Part shown: positions 1 through 6,928 of the stretch, piece after piece | Layout of the letters: each line of letters starts with the position of its first letter | How positions within the stretch are numbered: the first letter of the stretch is position 1 | Notes under the pieces: model-generated | The model's database searches: none | The model's input: the letters and a program-made list of their open reading frames with translations, nothing else | Told to the model about the DNA's origin: nothing | From: a virus | Virus record (IMG/VR): IMGVR_UViG_3300010155_000089 | Location: 1-25,380 of that record | Strand: one strand, 5' to 3' | DNA: 25,380 bases | Position numbers and translations under genes: made by a program

Positions 1-261
1 CATGCATTAAATTATATTATTCAGTCAACGGCTGCTGACTTATTTTTACGCCAAATGATTAAAGTATGGGAATATTTAAAAGATAAAAAATCTAATATTG
101 CTTTTTGTTTGCATGATTCTCTTATAATTGACTTACATCATGATGACGAGAATATAATTCAAGAAATAAAAGAATTATTTGCCGATACTGAATTAGGACG
201 CTTTAAAGTAAATGTTTCCCATGGCAAAAATTTTGGTGAAATGGTGGAAAGTAAAACATGA
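1..261 (+). CDS. Family A DNA polymerase, C-terminal fragment (5' end outside window)
   Basis: The reading frame is open from base 1 and ends at TGA 259-261, giving the last 86 residues. It shows the family A palm signature: NYIIQSTAADLF corresponds to the conserved QGTAAD region, LHDSLIID is the motif C position (HDE in Pol I, here HDS, keeping the catalytic Asp), and the end GKNFGEM matches the GxNWxE-like terminus of Pol I and phage polymerases. The protein would be the phage replicative or repair polymerase. Its stop overlaps the next start by 4 bp (ATGA), suggesting translational coupling. The window also encodes a complete family C polymerase at 15002-18433, which is unusual. Domain content upstream, such as a 3'-5' exonuclease, cannot be judged. 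Confidence 0.87.
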   Translation, partial: HALNYIIQSTAADLFLRQMIKVWEYLKDKKSNIAFCLHDSLIIDLHHDDENIIQEIKELFADTELGRFKVNVSHGKNFGEMVESKT

Positions 262-1124
262 AAACGATCATCGGCTTAGGAACTGCTGGATGCAATATTG
301 CTGCTAGCTTTTCCAAGTACCCTCAATATAAAATATATAAAATCAATAAAGGGTTGCAAAGTTCAAAGGATTGTTTTGATTTTCCGGAATTTAAAACTTT
401 AGAAGAATACGAAAAGAAGTGTCCAAGCTTTAAAAAATTTTTTAGATATGTGAAGGGGGATGTTTTGTTTATTACTAGCTGTGGAAAAATATCTGCCGCT
501 AGCCTGCGAATATTGGAACAGATAAGACACAAATGTAATATAAGTGTTTTGTATGCTCGCCCCGATTGTTCTTTGCTCCCGGGATTAAAGGTAAAAAACA
601 ATAATGTAATTTTTGGGGTATTGCAAGAATACGCACGGTCAGGGCTTTTTAAAAGAATTTATCTAGTTGATAATGTTGAGTTGTCTAAAATAATTGGGGA
701 CGTCCCCTTACGAGAAATACACACTCAAATGAACGAATTAATATCCTCTACCATGCATATGATTAACGTCTTTAAACATTCTAAGTCTGAAATTGACACT
801 TTTGATGAGACACTGGATTCTGCTAGGATATCAACTTTCAGTTTAGTTTCATATGAAGGAGGGGAAGAAAAATTATTTTTTGATCTTGACATTCCCAGAG
901 ACAAGTGTTATTATTATGGAGTGCCTGAAGAAATGTTAAAAACTGATGGTACTTTAATGAAAAATATCTCAGAACAGCTTAAAATTTTGAAACAGTATGA
1001 TAAAATAAAAGTCAGCTACGGGATTTTTTCAACAAGCTATGATACACCTTATATTTATGGCTTATTGAATAGTTCTGTGGTACAAAATGATAATTTTAGA
1101 CTTGACAAAGAAATCAATTTATAG
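258..1124 (+). CDS. Divergent FtsZ/tubulin-like protein, probably lacking a normal GTPase site
   Basis: 288 residues, start fixed by ATGA overlap with the polymerase gene. I see no close family, but the order of elements follows FtsZ from end to end: an N-terminal beta-strand plus glycine loop (IIGLGTAGCNIA, like FtsZ GVGGGGGNA), a second strand ending in an Asn (YKIYKIN, like FFAVNTD), a strand at the T4 position (GDVLFITSCG), then a strand like VAVVTKP (ISVLYARPD). A central helix region follows with LVDNVELSKII and a later NEL where FtsZ has NDKLLK and ND. The C-terminal half has alternating strands. The T4 loop GGGTGTG is absent (SCGKISAAS instead), so GTP hydrolysis would be impaired. 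This is a fold inference by eye. It could be a degenerate phage tubulin or an unrelated Rossmann-like protein. Confidence 0.5.
   Translation: MKTIIGLGTAGCNIAASFSKYPQYKIYKINKGLQSSKDCFDFPEFKTLEEYEKKCPSFKKFFRYVKGDVLFITSCGKISAASLRILEQIRHKCNISVLYARPDCSLLPGLKVKNNNVIFGVLQEYARSGLFKRIYLVDNVELSKIIGDVPLREIHTQMNELISSTMHMINVFKHSKSEIDTFDETLDSARISTFSLVSYEGGEEKLFFDLDIPRDKCYYYGVPEEMLKTDGTLMKNISEQLKILKQYDKIKVSYGIFSTSYDTPYIYGLLNSSVVQNDNFRLDKEINL
886..914 (+). promoter_or_regulatory. Possible internal sigma-70-type promoter
   Basis: TTGACA at 886-891, a 17 bp spacer and TATTAT at 909-914. It has the same layout as the intergenic promoters in this window but sits inside the tubulin-like gene, where a chance match in AT-rich coding DNA is possible. 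Confidence 0.25.
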
Positions 1125-1130
1125 TATTAT
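1102..1130 (+). promoter_or_regulatory. Sigma-70-type promoter of the SSB gene
   Basis: TTGACA at 1102-1107, 17 bp spacer, TATTAT at 1125-1130 (an overlapping TATAAT lies at 1128-1133). The -35 box is within the last codons of the upstream gene and the -10 begins directly after its stop at 1122-1124. Transcription should start near 1137, just before the leader hairpin. Confidence 0.75.
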
Positions 1131-1141
1131 AATAAAATCAG

Positions 1142-1188
1142 CAGTGTGAGAGAGTCATCACGCTGACTAAAAGGAGAAAAAAATGACT
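1142..1188 (+). promoter_or_regulatory. Leader hairpin/possible pseudoknot over the SSB start codon
   Basis: An 8 bp stem (CAGTGTGA 1142-1149 with TCACGCTG 1158-1165, one G-U pair) has an 8-base loop. AGTCAT at 1153-1158 is complementary to ATGACT at 1183-1188, which contains the start codon. The resulting H-type pseudoknot would have a 3-base first loop and a 17-base last loop holding the ribosome binding site AAGGAG (1171-1176), which is geometrically reasonable. T4 gene 32, the family prototype, is autoregulated through a leader pseudoknot. A similar role here is inference. Confidence 0.45.
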
Positions 1189-1947
1189 ATTGATATGAAG
1201 AAAATGAGAGAGCGCAAAAATGCTCTTGAAAGTAAAGGGGGCAACAATCGTTTTTGGCGCCCGCAAGATGGGGAACAAACTATCCGTATTGTTCCTACTG
1301 AAGATGGAGATCCGTTCAAGGATTATTGGTTCCATTATAATGTTGGAGATAATCCCGGCTTCTTGAGTCCAAAGCGAAACTTTGGCGAAGACTGTCCGTT
1401 GGATTCTTTTGTGCGCCAGCTTTGGCAGGAAGGCACAGAAGATAGTAAGAGAATGGCGAAAAAGCTTTCTGCTCGTCAGCGTTTCTTTGCGCCAGTTATT
1501 GTGCGTGGAGAAGAAGATAAAGGGGTTCGAGTTTGGGGTTTCGGTAAAACCGTTTATGAAACTCTCTTGAATCTTGTGCTTAATCCGGAATATGGAGATA
1601 TTACCGATGCTGAAGCGGGGACTGATCTTGTCCTTGGTTATGGAAAGCCATCCGGCGCAACCTTTCCAGTAACTCAGATTACGCCTAGGCGCCGCAGTTC
1701 AACGCTTTGTAAGGAACCTGAGAGGTGCCGTGAATTTTTGGAGTCTGTACCGGACTTTGATGAACTGTTTGCAGCTAGTCGAAAGTCTTTTGCAGAGGTG
1801 CAGGGGATGCTAGACGAATTTCTGTTGGGAGATGGAGATCCCGAAGAGAATTCCACCGAAACCACCAAATATGATGGTGGCACCGAGAAAGAAGCCACTA
1901 GGGGGACTTCCGTGGATAAAGCTTTCGCAGATCTTCTTGGTAAATAA
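1183..1947 (+). CDS. Single-stranded DNA-binding protein, T4 gp32-like
   Basis: 254 residues, start supported by AAGGAG 7 bases upstream. In T4-like phages this protein coats single-stranded DNA at the fork and organises polymerase, helicase and recombinase. Features seen: a basic N-terminus (KKMRERK), a central globular region rich in aromatic and basic residues (NNRFWRPQDGEQTIRIVP, then FKDYWFHYNV), then an acidic, low-complexity stretch from about residue 215 (DGDPEENSTE) ending in a short conserved-looking tip, DKAFADLLGK. This matches gp32 layout, where the acidic tail binds partner proteins. Cysteines occur (EDCPLD; LCKEPERC), but I cannot assign the gp32 zinc site with certainty. It has its own strong promoter and structured leader, and lies directly before the recombinase gene as expected for a recombination module. 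Confidence 0.72.
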   Translation: MTIDMKKMRERKNALESKGGNNRFWRPQDGEQTIRIVPTEDGDPFKDYWFHYNVGDNPGFLSPKRNFGEDCPLDSFVRQLWQEGTEDSKRMAKKLSARQRFFAPVIVRGEEDKGVRVWGFGKTVYETLLNLVLNPEYGDITDAEAGTDLVLGYGKPSGATFPVTQITPRRRSSTLCKEPERCREFLESVPDFDELFAASRKSFAEVQGMLDEFLLGDGDPEENSTETTKYDGGTEKEATRGTSVDKAFADLLGK

Positions 1948-1948
1948 T

Positions 1949-1991
1949 CTGTAAACCGCAGGGAGGCATGGGTTTACAGATGCCTCATTTT
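1949..1991 (+). terminator. Two mutually exclusive hairpins; possible attenuator between SSB and recombinase
   Basis: Hairpin A pairs CTGTAAACC (1949-1957) with GGTTTACAG (1971-1979). Hairpin B pairs GAGGCAT (1963-1969), which lies in the loop of A, with ATGCCTC (1980-1986) and is followed by ATTTTT, like a rho-independent terminator. Both cannot form fully, because no bases link the two 3' arms. The element could reduce read-through from the abundant SSB message into the recombinase gene. Regulation is inferred. Confidence 0.5.
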
Positions 1992-2013
1992 TATACACTA
2001 TAGGAGTTTTGAT

Positions 2014-3114
2014 ATGCCTAAGAAAAAGGCTGGCAAGCTTTCTATTGAAGATATGCGCAAGCTTATCAACAAGAAAGCGGGACTAAATGTTGCACACAAT
2101 TTAAATAAAGACAGCCCAACAATTGTAAAAGAATGGATTCCTACAGGATCGAGATGGCTTGACAGTATTATTTGCAGAGGGCGCCTGGCAGGAATTCCCA
2201 TTGGAAAGATTGTGGAGATTGCAGGCCTTGAATCAACCGGCAAATCATATATGGCGGCACAAGTTGCCGCTAACGCTCAAAAGATGGGCGTTGATGTTGT
2301 TTATTTTGATTCAGAATCCGCAATTGATCCGGGCTTCTTAGAAAAAACCGGCTGCAATGTTGATGATCTGTTGTATGTACAGGCAACCTCTGTGGAATTT
2401 GTGCTTGAGACAATTGAAGAGCTTCTTGGATCAAACGAAAACAAGATGCTTTTTATCTGGGATTCACTAGCATTAACGCCCGCAATCTCAGATATTGAAG
2501 GAGATTTTAATCCTCTTTCGTCCATGGCCGTTAAGGCCAGAATCCTTGCAAAAGGCATGTCAAAATTGACAGTTCCCATTGCGAATAGTCAATCGACATT
2601 TCTTGTTTTGAACCAGCTTAAAACAAACATCACCAGGAGCCCCTCAGAGACCCTCACAACGCCTTATATGACTCCTGGGGGTAAAGCTATGGTTTATGCC
2701 TACTCGTTGCGTGTGTGGCTCACAGGGCGCAAAGCAAAGGCTTCTTTCATCACAGATGACAAAGGCTTTCGAATCGGTTCAGAGGTCAAGGTAAAACTTG
2801 AAAAATCACGATTCGGGACAGCCGGTAGACAATGTAATTTTAAGATCCTATGGGGAGATGAAATCGGAGTACAAGATGAAGAAAGTTGGCTCGACGCGAT
2901 TAAGGGCTCACACCATTTAGTTAATAGTGGCGCATGGTTTGCGCTCACTTATGTTGATGGCACCACTGACAAATTTCAGACCGCAACCTGGAAGAAAAAA
3001 CTTGAAGATCCTAAGTTTAGGCAAAGAGTTTTAGAGATCATGGACGAAGAGATTATTATGAAGTTTGATGACCGTACAGGTTCAGCAGAATCTTTCTATG
3101 AAGAACGGGAATAA
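2014..3114 (+). CDS. uvsX: UvsX/RecA-like recombinase
   Basis: 366 residues, close to T4 UvsX (about 390) and RecA (about 350). It is an ATP-dependent strand-exchange protein for recombination-dependent replication and repair. The Walker A motif GLESTGKS lies at residues 71-78, a RecA-like acidic motif follows (YFDSESAID), and the Walker B strand is MLFIWDSLA. Later LNQLKTNITRSP and TTPYMTPGGKA match the RecA region around loops L1/L2, and the end is acidic as in UvsX. Start ATG is preceded by TAGGAG (2001-2006). It follows the SSB gene after a hairpin region, and no separate consensus promoter was found, so it may depend on read-through. No UvsY-type mediator was recognised. Confidence 0.92.
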   Translation: MPKKKAGKLSIEDMRKLINKKAGLNVAHNLNKDSPTIVKEWIPTGSRWLDSIICRGRLAGIPIGKIVEIAGLESTGKSYMAAQVAANAQKMGVDVVYFDSESAIDPGFLEKTGCNVDDLLYVQATSVEFVLETIEELLGSNENKMLFIWDSLALTPAISDIEGDFNPLSSMAVKARILAKGMSKLTVPIANSQSTFLVLNQLKTNITRSPSETLTTPYMTPGGKAMVYAYSLRVWLTGRKAKASFITDDKGFRIGSEVKVKLEKSRFGTAGRQCNFKILWGDEIGVQDEESWLDAIKGSHHLVNSGAWFALTYVDGTTDKFQTATWKKKLEDPKFRQRVLEIMDEEIIMKFDDRTGSAESFYEERE

Positions 3115-3158
3115 ACTCTTTTTGCTTACTAATTAATAGTATTGAGGGAGTACAGGAC

Positions 3159-3467
3159 ATGAAACTAAAACAATCGAGATTACAACAAATTATTAAAGAA
3201 GAATTAGCTATTGTTTTAGAGGACAACCTTGGAACCGGCCCCGCCCTCGCAGCTGCGGAAGACCAAGAAGGCATCTCTGACCGTGCGTCCGGTATTATGC
3301 AAGAAGATGACACGTGGATTCAGGGCGCCGAAGAAGATATTGAAAGGCGCGGTACCGAAGGTGTTTGCACTGGAGATAAATTCGGTGGTCCCACCTGTAA
3401 GCCCGGTACAAAGCGCTACAATTTAGCCAAAACTTTCCGTAAAATGGCAAAGAAAAAAAAGTCTTGA
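3159..3467 (+). CDS. Small phage protein with N-terminal LQQIIKEEL motif
   Basis: 102 residues with GAGGGAG upstream of the ATG. The N-terminus KQSRLQQIIKEELAIVLED is an amphipathic helix of a form (LxxIIKEEL) that I recall at the start of many unrelated proteins in marine phages; the recollection is unverified. The middle is acidic and glycine-rich, two cysteines occur (VCTGDKFGGPTC), and the C-terminus is strongly basic (FRKMAKKKKS). It could be a minor virion protein carrying a sorting or cleavage leader, or a small nucleic-acid-binding protein. It lies between the recombinase and exonuclease genes. Its stop codon overlaps the -35 box of the next promoter. Function is unknown. Confidence 0.7.
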   Translation: MKLKQSRLQQIIKEELAIVLEDNLGTGPALAAAEDQEGISDRASGIMQEDDTWIQGAEEDIERRGTEGVCTGDKFGGPTCKPGTKRYNLAKTFRKMAKKKKS

Positions 3468-3492
3468 CAAGTCTGATTTAATTTGGTAGTAT
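3464..3492 (+). promoter_or_regulatory. Sigma-70-type promoter, probably giving a leaderless mRNA
   Basis: TTGACA 3464-3469, 17 bp spacer, TAGTAT 3487-3492. The expected start site, 6-8 bases past the -10, falls at about 3499-3500, exactly on the ATG at 3500. No ribosome binding site precedes the ATG. An overlapping TATACT at 3490-3495 would need a poor 20 bp spacer. Confidence 0.7.
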
Positions 3493-3499
3493 ACTCTTT

Positions 3500-4459
3500 A
3501 TGAAGAGAGTAATGATTATTGACGCCCTCAATCAATTTTTGAGGGCCTATATTGTTAACCCAAGCTTATCTACAAATGGAGATCCCATTGGTGGAACTGC
3601 TGGGTTTCTTAAAATTCTGCAAAAACTTTGTCGAGAGATTAATCCTGATAGGGTTATTGTTTGTTGGGATGGTAAAGGTGGCAGCGCAAGAAGAAAGATT
3701 GTCAACAAAAACTATAAAGAAGGGAGAAAACCCTTACGTCTCAACCGAGATATTAAAAATCTTACTGAGGAAGAGGAACTTCAAAATAAGATTTGGCAGC
3801 AAATACGGCTTGTTGAATATCTAAATAATTTCCCAATAACTCAGTTAGTTTCAGATGGCTCAGAAGCAGACGATGTAATTTCTTTTATTACACAACATCC
3901 TGGTTTTTGGGGCTGGCAAAAAGTAATTGTCTCAAGCGATAAAGATTTCTTTCAACTGCTTGATAATGAAACTGTCCTCTACCGACCAACTCAAAAAGAA
4001 ATATTAAACAAAAAAAATATTGTTGAGAAGTTTGGTATTCATCCAACAAATTTTGCGTTAGCTCGCGCAATTGTGGGAGACAAGAGCGACAATTTAGATG
4101 GAGTCCCGGGAATTGGATTAGCGACCGTTGCAAAACGTTTGCCATTCCTTGCAGAAGAAAAGACATATGGTATTGACAAGGTGGTTGAATTCTGCGCGAA
4201 TGCTAATTCAACCTTAAAAGCATATCAAAACATTGTTGAGAGCGAACCAATCATTAAGGAAAATTATCAGTTGATGCAGCTATATTCTCCAAGTATTTCA
4301 GTTCAGAATAAAACTAAAATAAAATCTATAATCAGAGACACTGAATTAACATTTAATAAAACTTCTACAAATGGTATGATGCTGGAAGATGGTATTGGAA
4401 AAACAAACTGGAATGATCTTTATACATCTTTCAGAAAAATTGTTGTAGGAAATAAATAA
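3500..4459 (+). CDS. 5'-3' exonuclease / flap endonuclease (T4 RNase H-like)
   Basis: 319 residues, like T4 RNase H (305). It would remove RNA primers and flaps from Okazaki fragments. Metal-binding acidic motifs are in family order: MIIDALN (Asp 8), VIVCWDGKGG, the arch region basic patch RRKIVNKNYKEGRK, then SEADDVISF, VSSDKDFFQL and GDKSDNLDGVPGIG. The last is the Asp cluster followed by the helix-hairpin-helix typical of FEN enzymes. The start is the only sensible ATG: the protein begins two residues before the first conserved strand. There is no Shine-Dalgarno and the promoter places the message start at the ATG, so leaderless translation is likely. The following gene begins 6 bases after the stop. 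Confidence 0.88.
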   Translation: MKRVMIIDALNQFLRAYIVNPSLSTNGDPIGGTAGFLKILQKLCREINPDRVIVCWDGKGGSARRKIVNKNYKEGRKPLRLNRDIKNLTEEEELQNKIWQQIRLVEYLNNFPITQLVSDGSEADDVISFITQHPGFWGWQKVIVSSDKDFFQLLDNETVLYRPTQKEILNKKNIVEKFGIHPTNFALARAIVGDKSDNLDGVPGIGLATVAKRLPFLAEEKTYGIDKVVEFCANANSTLKAYQNIVESEPIIKENYQLMQLYSPSISVQNKTKIKSIIRDTELTFNKTSTNGMMLEDGIGKTNWNDLYTSFRKIVVGNK

Positions 4460-4465
4460 AATATT

Positions 4466-5329
4466 ATGACTATTCATGAGTGTGTTGGAAACACACCACT
4501 TATCAAGATAAGTGATAAAATATATGCGAAGTTAGAGACTTTTAATCCTTCAGGATCTATTAAAGATCGGATGGCATATTATATAATAAAGAAAGCTGAA
4601 GAATCTGGTGATTTAAGAAAGGGTTATACGATAGTTGAGGCTTCTTCTGGGAATACAGGCATTGCATTTGCTATGTTTGCAGCTGCGTATGGATATAATT
4701 GTATTATTATTATGCCTCGCAACATGAGCGCCGAGCGAAAAAAAATGATGAAAATGTTTGGCGCCAAAATAATTGAAGTCGGACATAATGCATTTAAAAG
4801 CGCGATAAAAAGAAGGGATAAGCTCGTTCATAACTTTGGCACCTATTGGTCTCCAATGCAGTTTAGTAATAAACATAACACTGAGTGCCACGAAACAATG
4901 ACAGCCAGAGAGATCCTCACACAGGTACCTGAAAACATATCTGCTTTGATTGCTGGGTCTGGAACCGGCGGTACTATTATGGGTTGTCATAATTTTTTGT
5001 CGGTGAAATTTCCAGATATGAAAACAGTTCTTGTGAAGCCGTCCGAACCAGCAGAAACCCATGGAATACAAGGCATTAACGATGGTGGTGACTTCTTATG
5101 TGACATGTCAAAAGTTGATGATGTAATAGAAATAACAACAAAAGAAGCCAAAGAGAGATCATGTCGTCTTGCCAAAGAAAACGGCCTTTTGGTTGGTATA
5201 AGCTCTGGAGCAAATATATTGGCTGCAGAAAAATGGGTTAAAAACAATAATCCGCCTGGTATTGTGGTAACATTTTTATGTGACCGTGGCGAAAGATATT
5301 TAAGTTGTTATAATGAAAAAATCAATTAA
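4466..5329 (+). CDS. cysK: Cysteine synthase-like PLP enzyme (CysK fold)
   Basis: 287 residues, shorter than bacterial CysK (about 320). The family beta-replaces the activated hydroxyl of O-acetylserine with sulfide to make cysteine. The PLP lysine is in SGSIKDRM (Lys 33), followed by the substrate loop ASSGNTGIA, the phosphate-binding loop GSGTGGTI and the C-terminal GISSGAN and FLCDRGERYLS. These are all diagnostic. The N-terminus is about 8 residues shorter than CysK before the lysine. Related enzymes with the same fold make cystathionine, phosphocysteine or diaminopropionate, so the exact substrate is not proven. No strong ribosome binding site is visible; the gene is probably coupled to the exonuclease gene. 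It is an unusual phage metabolic gene and lies beside an aminomutase. Confidence 0.88.
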   Translation: MTIHECVGNTPLIKISDKIYAKLETFNPSGSIKDRMAYYIIKKAEESGDLRKGYTIVEASSGNTGIAFAMFAAAYGYNCIIIMPRNMSAERKKMMKMFGAKIIEVGHNAFKSAIKRRDKLVHNFGTYWSPMQFSNKHNTECHETMTAREILTQVPENISALIAGSGTGGTIMGCHNFLSVKFPDMKTVLVKPSEPAETHGIQGINDGGDFLCDMSKVDDVIEITTKEAKERSCRLAKENGLLVGISSGANILAAEKWVKNNNPPGIVVTFLCDRGERYLSCYNEKIN

Positions 5330-5519
5330 TTTTATGTTATTTTTGCTCCTCCTGGGTGTTGTTCATCAAATCGATGGCGATGCTGTTGTGATTAAATATG
5401 AAAAAAGGGGGATAGTAAAATATTCTACAGTTTCTATAGCTGATTCTGTGTGCACTCCACGCGAGGGCCAAAGAGTTTTTTTCTACAAGGACTATAAGAT
5501 CGTAACTTGTGAAGAGTAA
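5313..5519 (+). CDS. Small exported protein
   Basis: 68 residues, overlapping the end of the cysteine synthase-like gene by 17 bp. The N-terminus MKKSINFMLFLLLLGVV is a typical signal peptide or single membrane anchor. The remaining about 45 residues look like a small beta-rich domain with two cysteines (SVCTPREGQ and IVTCEE) that could form a disulfide in the periplasm. No family was recognised. Position within the metabolic pair suggests co-expression rather than related function. It may act on the host envelope, for example in exclusion of other phages, but nothing in the sequence proves this. Confidence 0.6.
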   Translation: MKKSINFMLFLLLLGVVHQIDGDAVVIKYEKRGIVKYSTVSIADSVCTPREGQRVFFYKDYKIVTCEE

Positions 5520-5579
5520 GTTATCTTAAAACACCCTTAGAAAGTGCGACATAATAAAGTTTGCGAAGATATTTAAAGT

Positions 5580-6890
5580 ATGGGCTTTCCATGGAGGCAG
5601 TTTAGAGAAGATGAGTTTTGGAAGAAAATCCCTCTTTGGAAGGATATAGATTATAAAACTTTTATCGATCATAAGTGGCAAGAAAAGAATGCCATCATCA
5701 ATCATAAAAAACTTCTCAAGACTATCCAAGATCTTGTAGATCCGGATTTTCTAGAAGACGCTAAAAACGGCTTCTCACAGGCTCCGATGGCTGTAAGGGT
5801 GTCTCCCTATTTGTTGTCTTTAATCTCCTGGGAAACGCCCATTACTTGCCCAATACGGCGACAATTCTTGCCCCTCGCATCACAACTTTTACCCGACCAT
5901 CCGATGCTGAGATTTGACAGCCTCAACGAACAAGCAGATTCACCAGTAAAAGGGCTCACACATCGCTATGAAGACAAGGTTTTGTTTCTCGCTCTTGATA
6001 CGTGTCCCGTATATTGTCGCTTCTGCACTCGTGCTTACGCCGTTGGCAGCAGCACAATAACAGCAGAAAAAGTTTCTATTAAAGCATCAAGAGAAAGGTG
6101 GGGAAACGTTTTCAAGTATTTGCGAGAGCACAAAGAAATAGAAGATGTAGTAATATCTGGTGGCGATTCTTATCGCCTCAAGCCATCACAGATAAAAGAA
6201 ATAAGTCAAGAGCTTCTAAAGATCGATCACATAAGACGTTTTCGTTTTGCCACTAAAGGGCCAGCAGTAATGCCTATGAAGATTTTAACTGATCATGAGT
6301 GGGTCGATACATTGAGTTACTGGACAGAGAAGGCTCGGAAACAATATAAAGAGGTGTGTGTACATACTCACTTTAATCACGCATCTGAAATAACCAAAAT
6401 TACTCAAGATGCGATGAATCTTTTGTTTGCTAAGGGGATAAAGGTTAGAAACCAGTCTGTATTTCAGAAAGATGTCAATGATAGCTCAGAAGATATGAGA
6501 ATGTTAGTTAAGAAGTTAAGTTATATGAATGTACAACCTTATTATGTTTATGTTCATGATTTGACAGCAGGCACAGAAGATATGAGAACGTCAGTAAAAA
6601 CTGCAATGAATGTGGAAAAACAGGTTCGCGGAATCACCGCAGGCTTTAACACTCCTTTATTTGTGGTTGACGCGCCATCCGGAGGTGGCAAGCGCGCTAT
6701 ACATTCCTGTGAGTGGTATGATACCCTTACTGGAATTAGTGTGTGGAAGGCACCCTCTGTCAAGCCCGGCCAAAAGTTTTTATATTTTGACCCTCTTCAC
6801 TCTTTGCGGCCCGATATTCAAGAGGCGTGGCAGCAAGAAAATTTGCGGGATGGGATGATTGAATGTGCGTTGGGCCGGATAGATTATTAG
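5580..6890 (+). CDS. kamA: Lysine 2,3-aminomutase (radical SAM, PLP-dependent)
   Basis: 436 residues, similar to clostridial KamA (416) and longer than EpmB (about 340). The family moves the alpha-amino group of L-lysine to the beta carbon using S-adenosylmethionine, a 4Fe-4S cluster and PLP. The cluster motif CPVYCRFC has Cys 142, 146 and 149. GGDS gives a SAM-binding motif. The PLP lysine is Lys 371 in DAPSGGGK, and Asp 327 and Asp 364, equivalent to the residues that bind the substrate epsilon-amino group, are present at the same spacing as in clostridial KamA (37 and 7 residues). The site looks intact. Possible roles: beta-lysine as osmolyte, beta-lysylation of EF-P, or an unknown modification. 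The upstream ribosome binding site is weak. Confidence 0.92.
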   Translation: MGFPWRQFREDEFWKKIPLWKDIDYKTFIDHKWQEKNAIINHKKLLKTIQDLVDPDFLEDAKNGFSQAPMAVRVSPYLLSLISWETPITCPIRRQFLPLASQLLPDHPMLRFDSLNEQADSPVKGLTHRYEDKVLFLALDTCPVYCRFCTRAYAVGSSTITAEKVSIKASRERWGNVFKYLREHKEIEDVVISGGDSYRLKPSQIKEISQELLKIDHIRRFRFATKGPAVMPMKILTDHEWVDTLSYWTEKARKQYKEVCVHTHFNHASEITKITQDAMNLLFAKGIKVRNQSVFQKDVNDSSEDMRMLVKKLSYMNVQPYYVYVHDLTAGTEDMRTSVKTAMNVEKQVRGITAGFNTPLFVVDAPSGGGKRAIHSCEWYDTLTGISVWKAPSVKPGQKFLYFDPLHSLRPDIQEAWQQENLRDGMIECALGRIDY

Positions 6891-6919
6891 TTGACATCTC
6901 GAAGCAGATGTGATAATAT
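6891..6919 (+). promoter_or_regulatory. Sigma-70-type promoter for the tRNA-like element
   Basis: TTGACA 6891-6896 begins right after the aminomutase stop codon. A 17 bp spacer leads to TAATAT 6914-6919. The expected start, about 6926, lies 3 bases before the first base of the acceptor stem at 6929. Confidence 0.75.
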
Positions 6920-6928
6920 TTGATGTAT

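Noticed and set aside
1949-1986. H-type pseudoknot between SSB and recombinase genes
   Set aside because: There are no bases to cross the 9 bp first stem, so the two stems are alternatives, not a true pseudoknot.
1991-2006. ACACTATAGGAG resembling the core of a T7 RNA polymerase promoter
   Set aside because: Only the CACTATAGG part matches; the upstream recognition bases do not, and no single-subunit RNA polymerase gene is seen.
4613-5071. 152-residue open frame on the minus strand
   Set aside because: It lies wholly inside the well-supported cysteine synthase-like gene and shows no recognisable motif.
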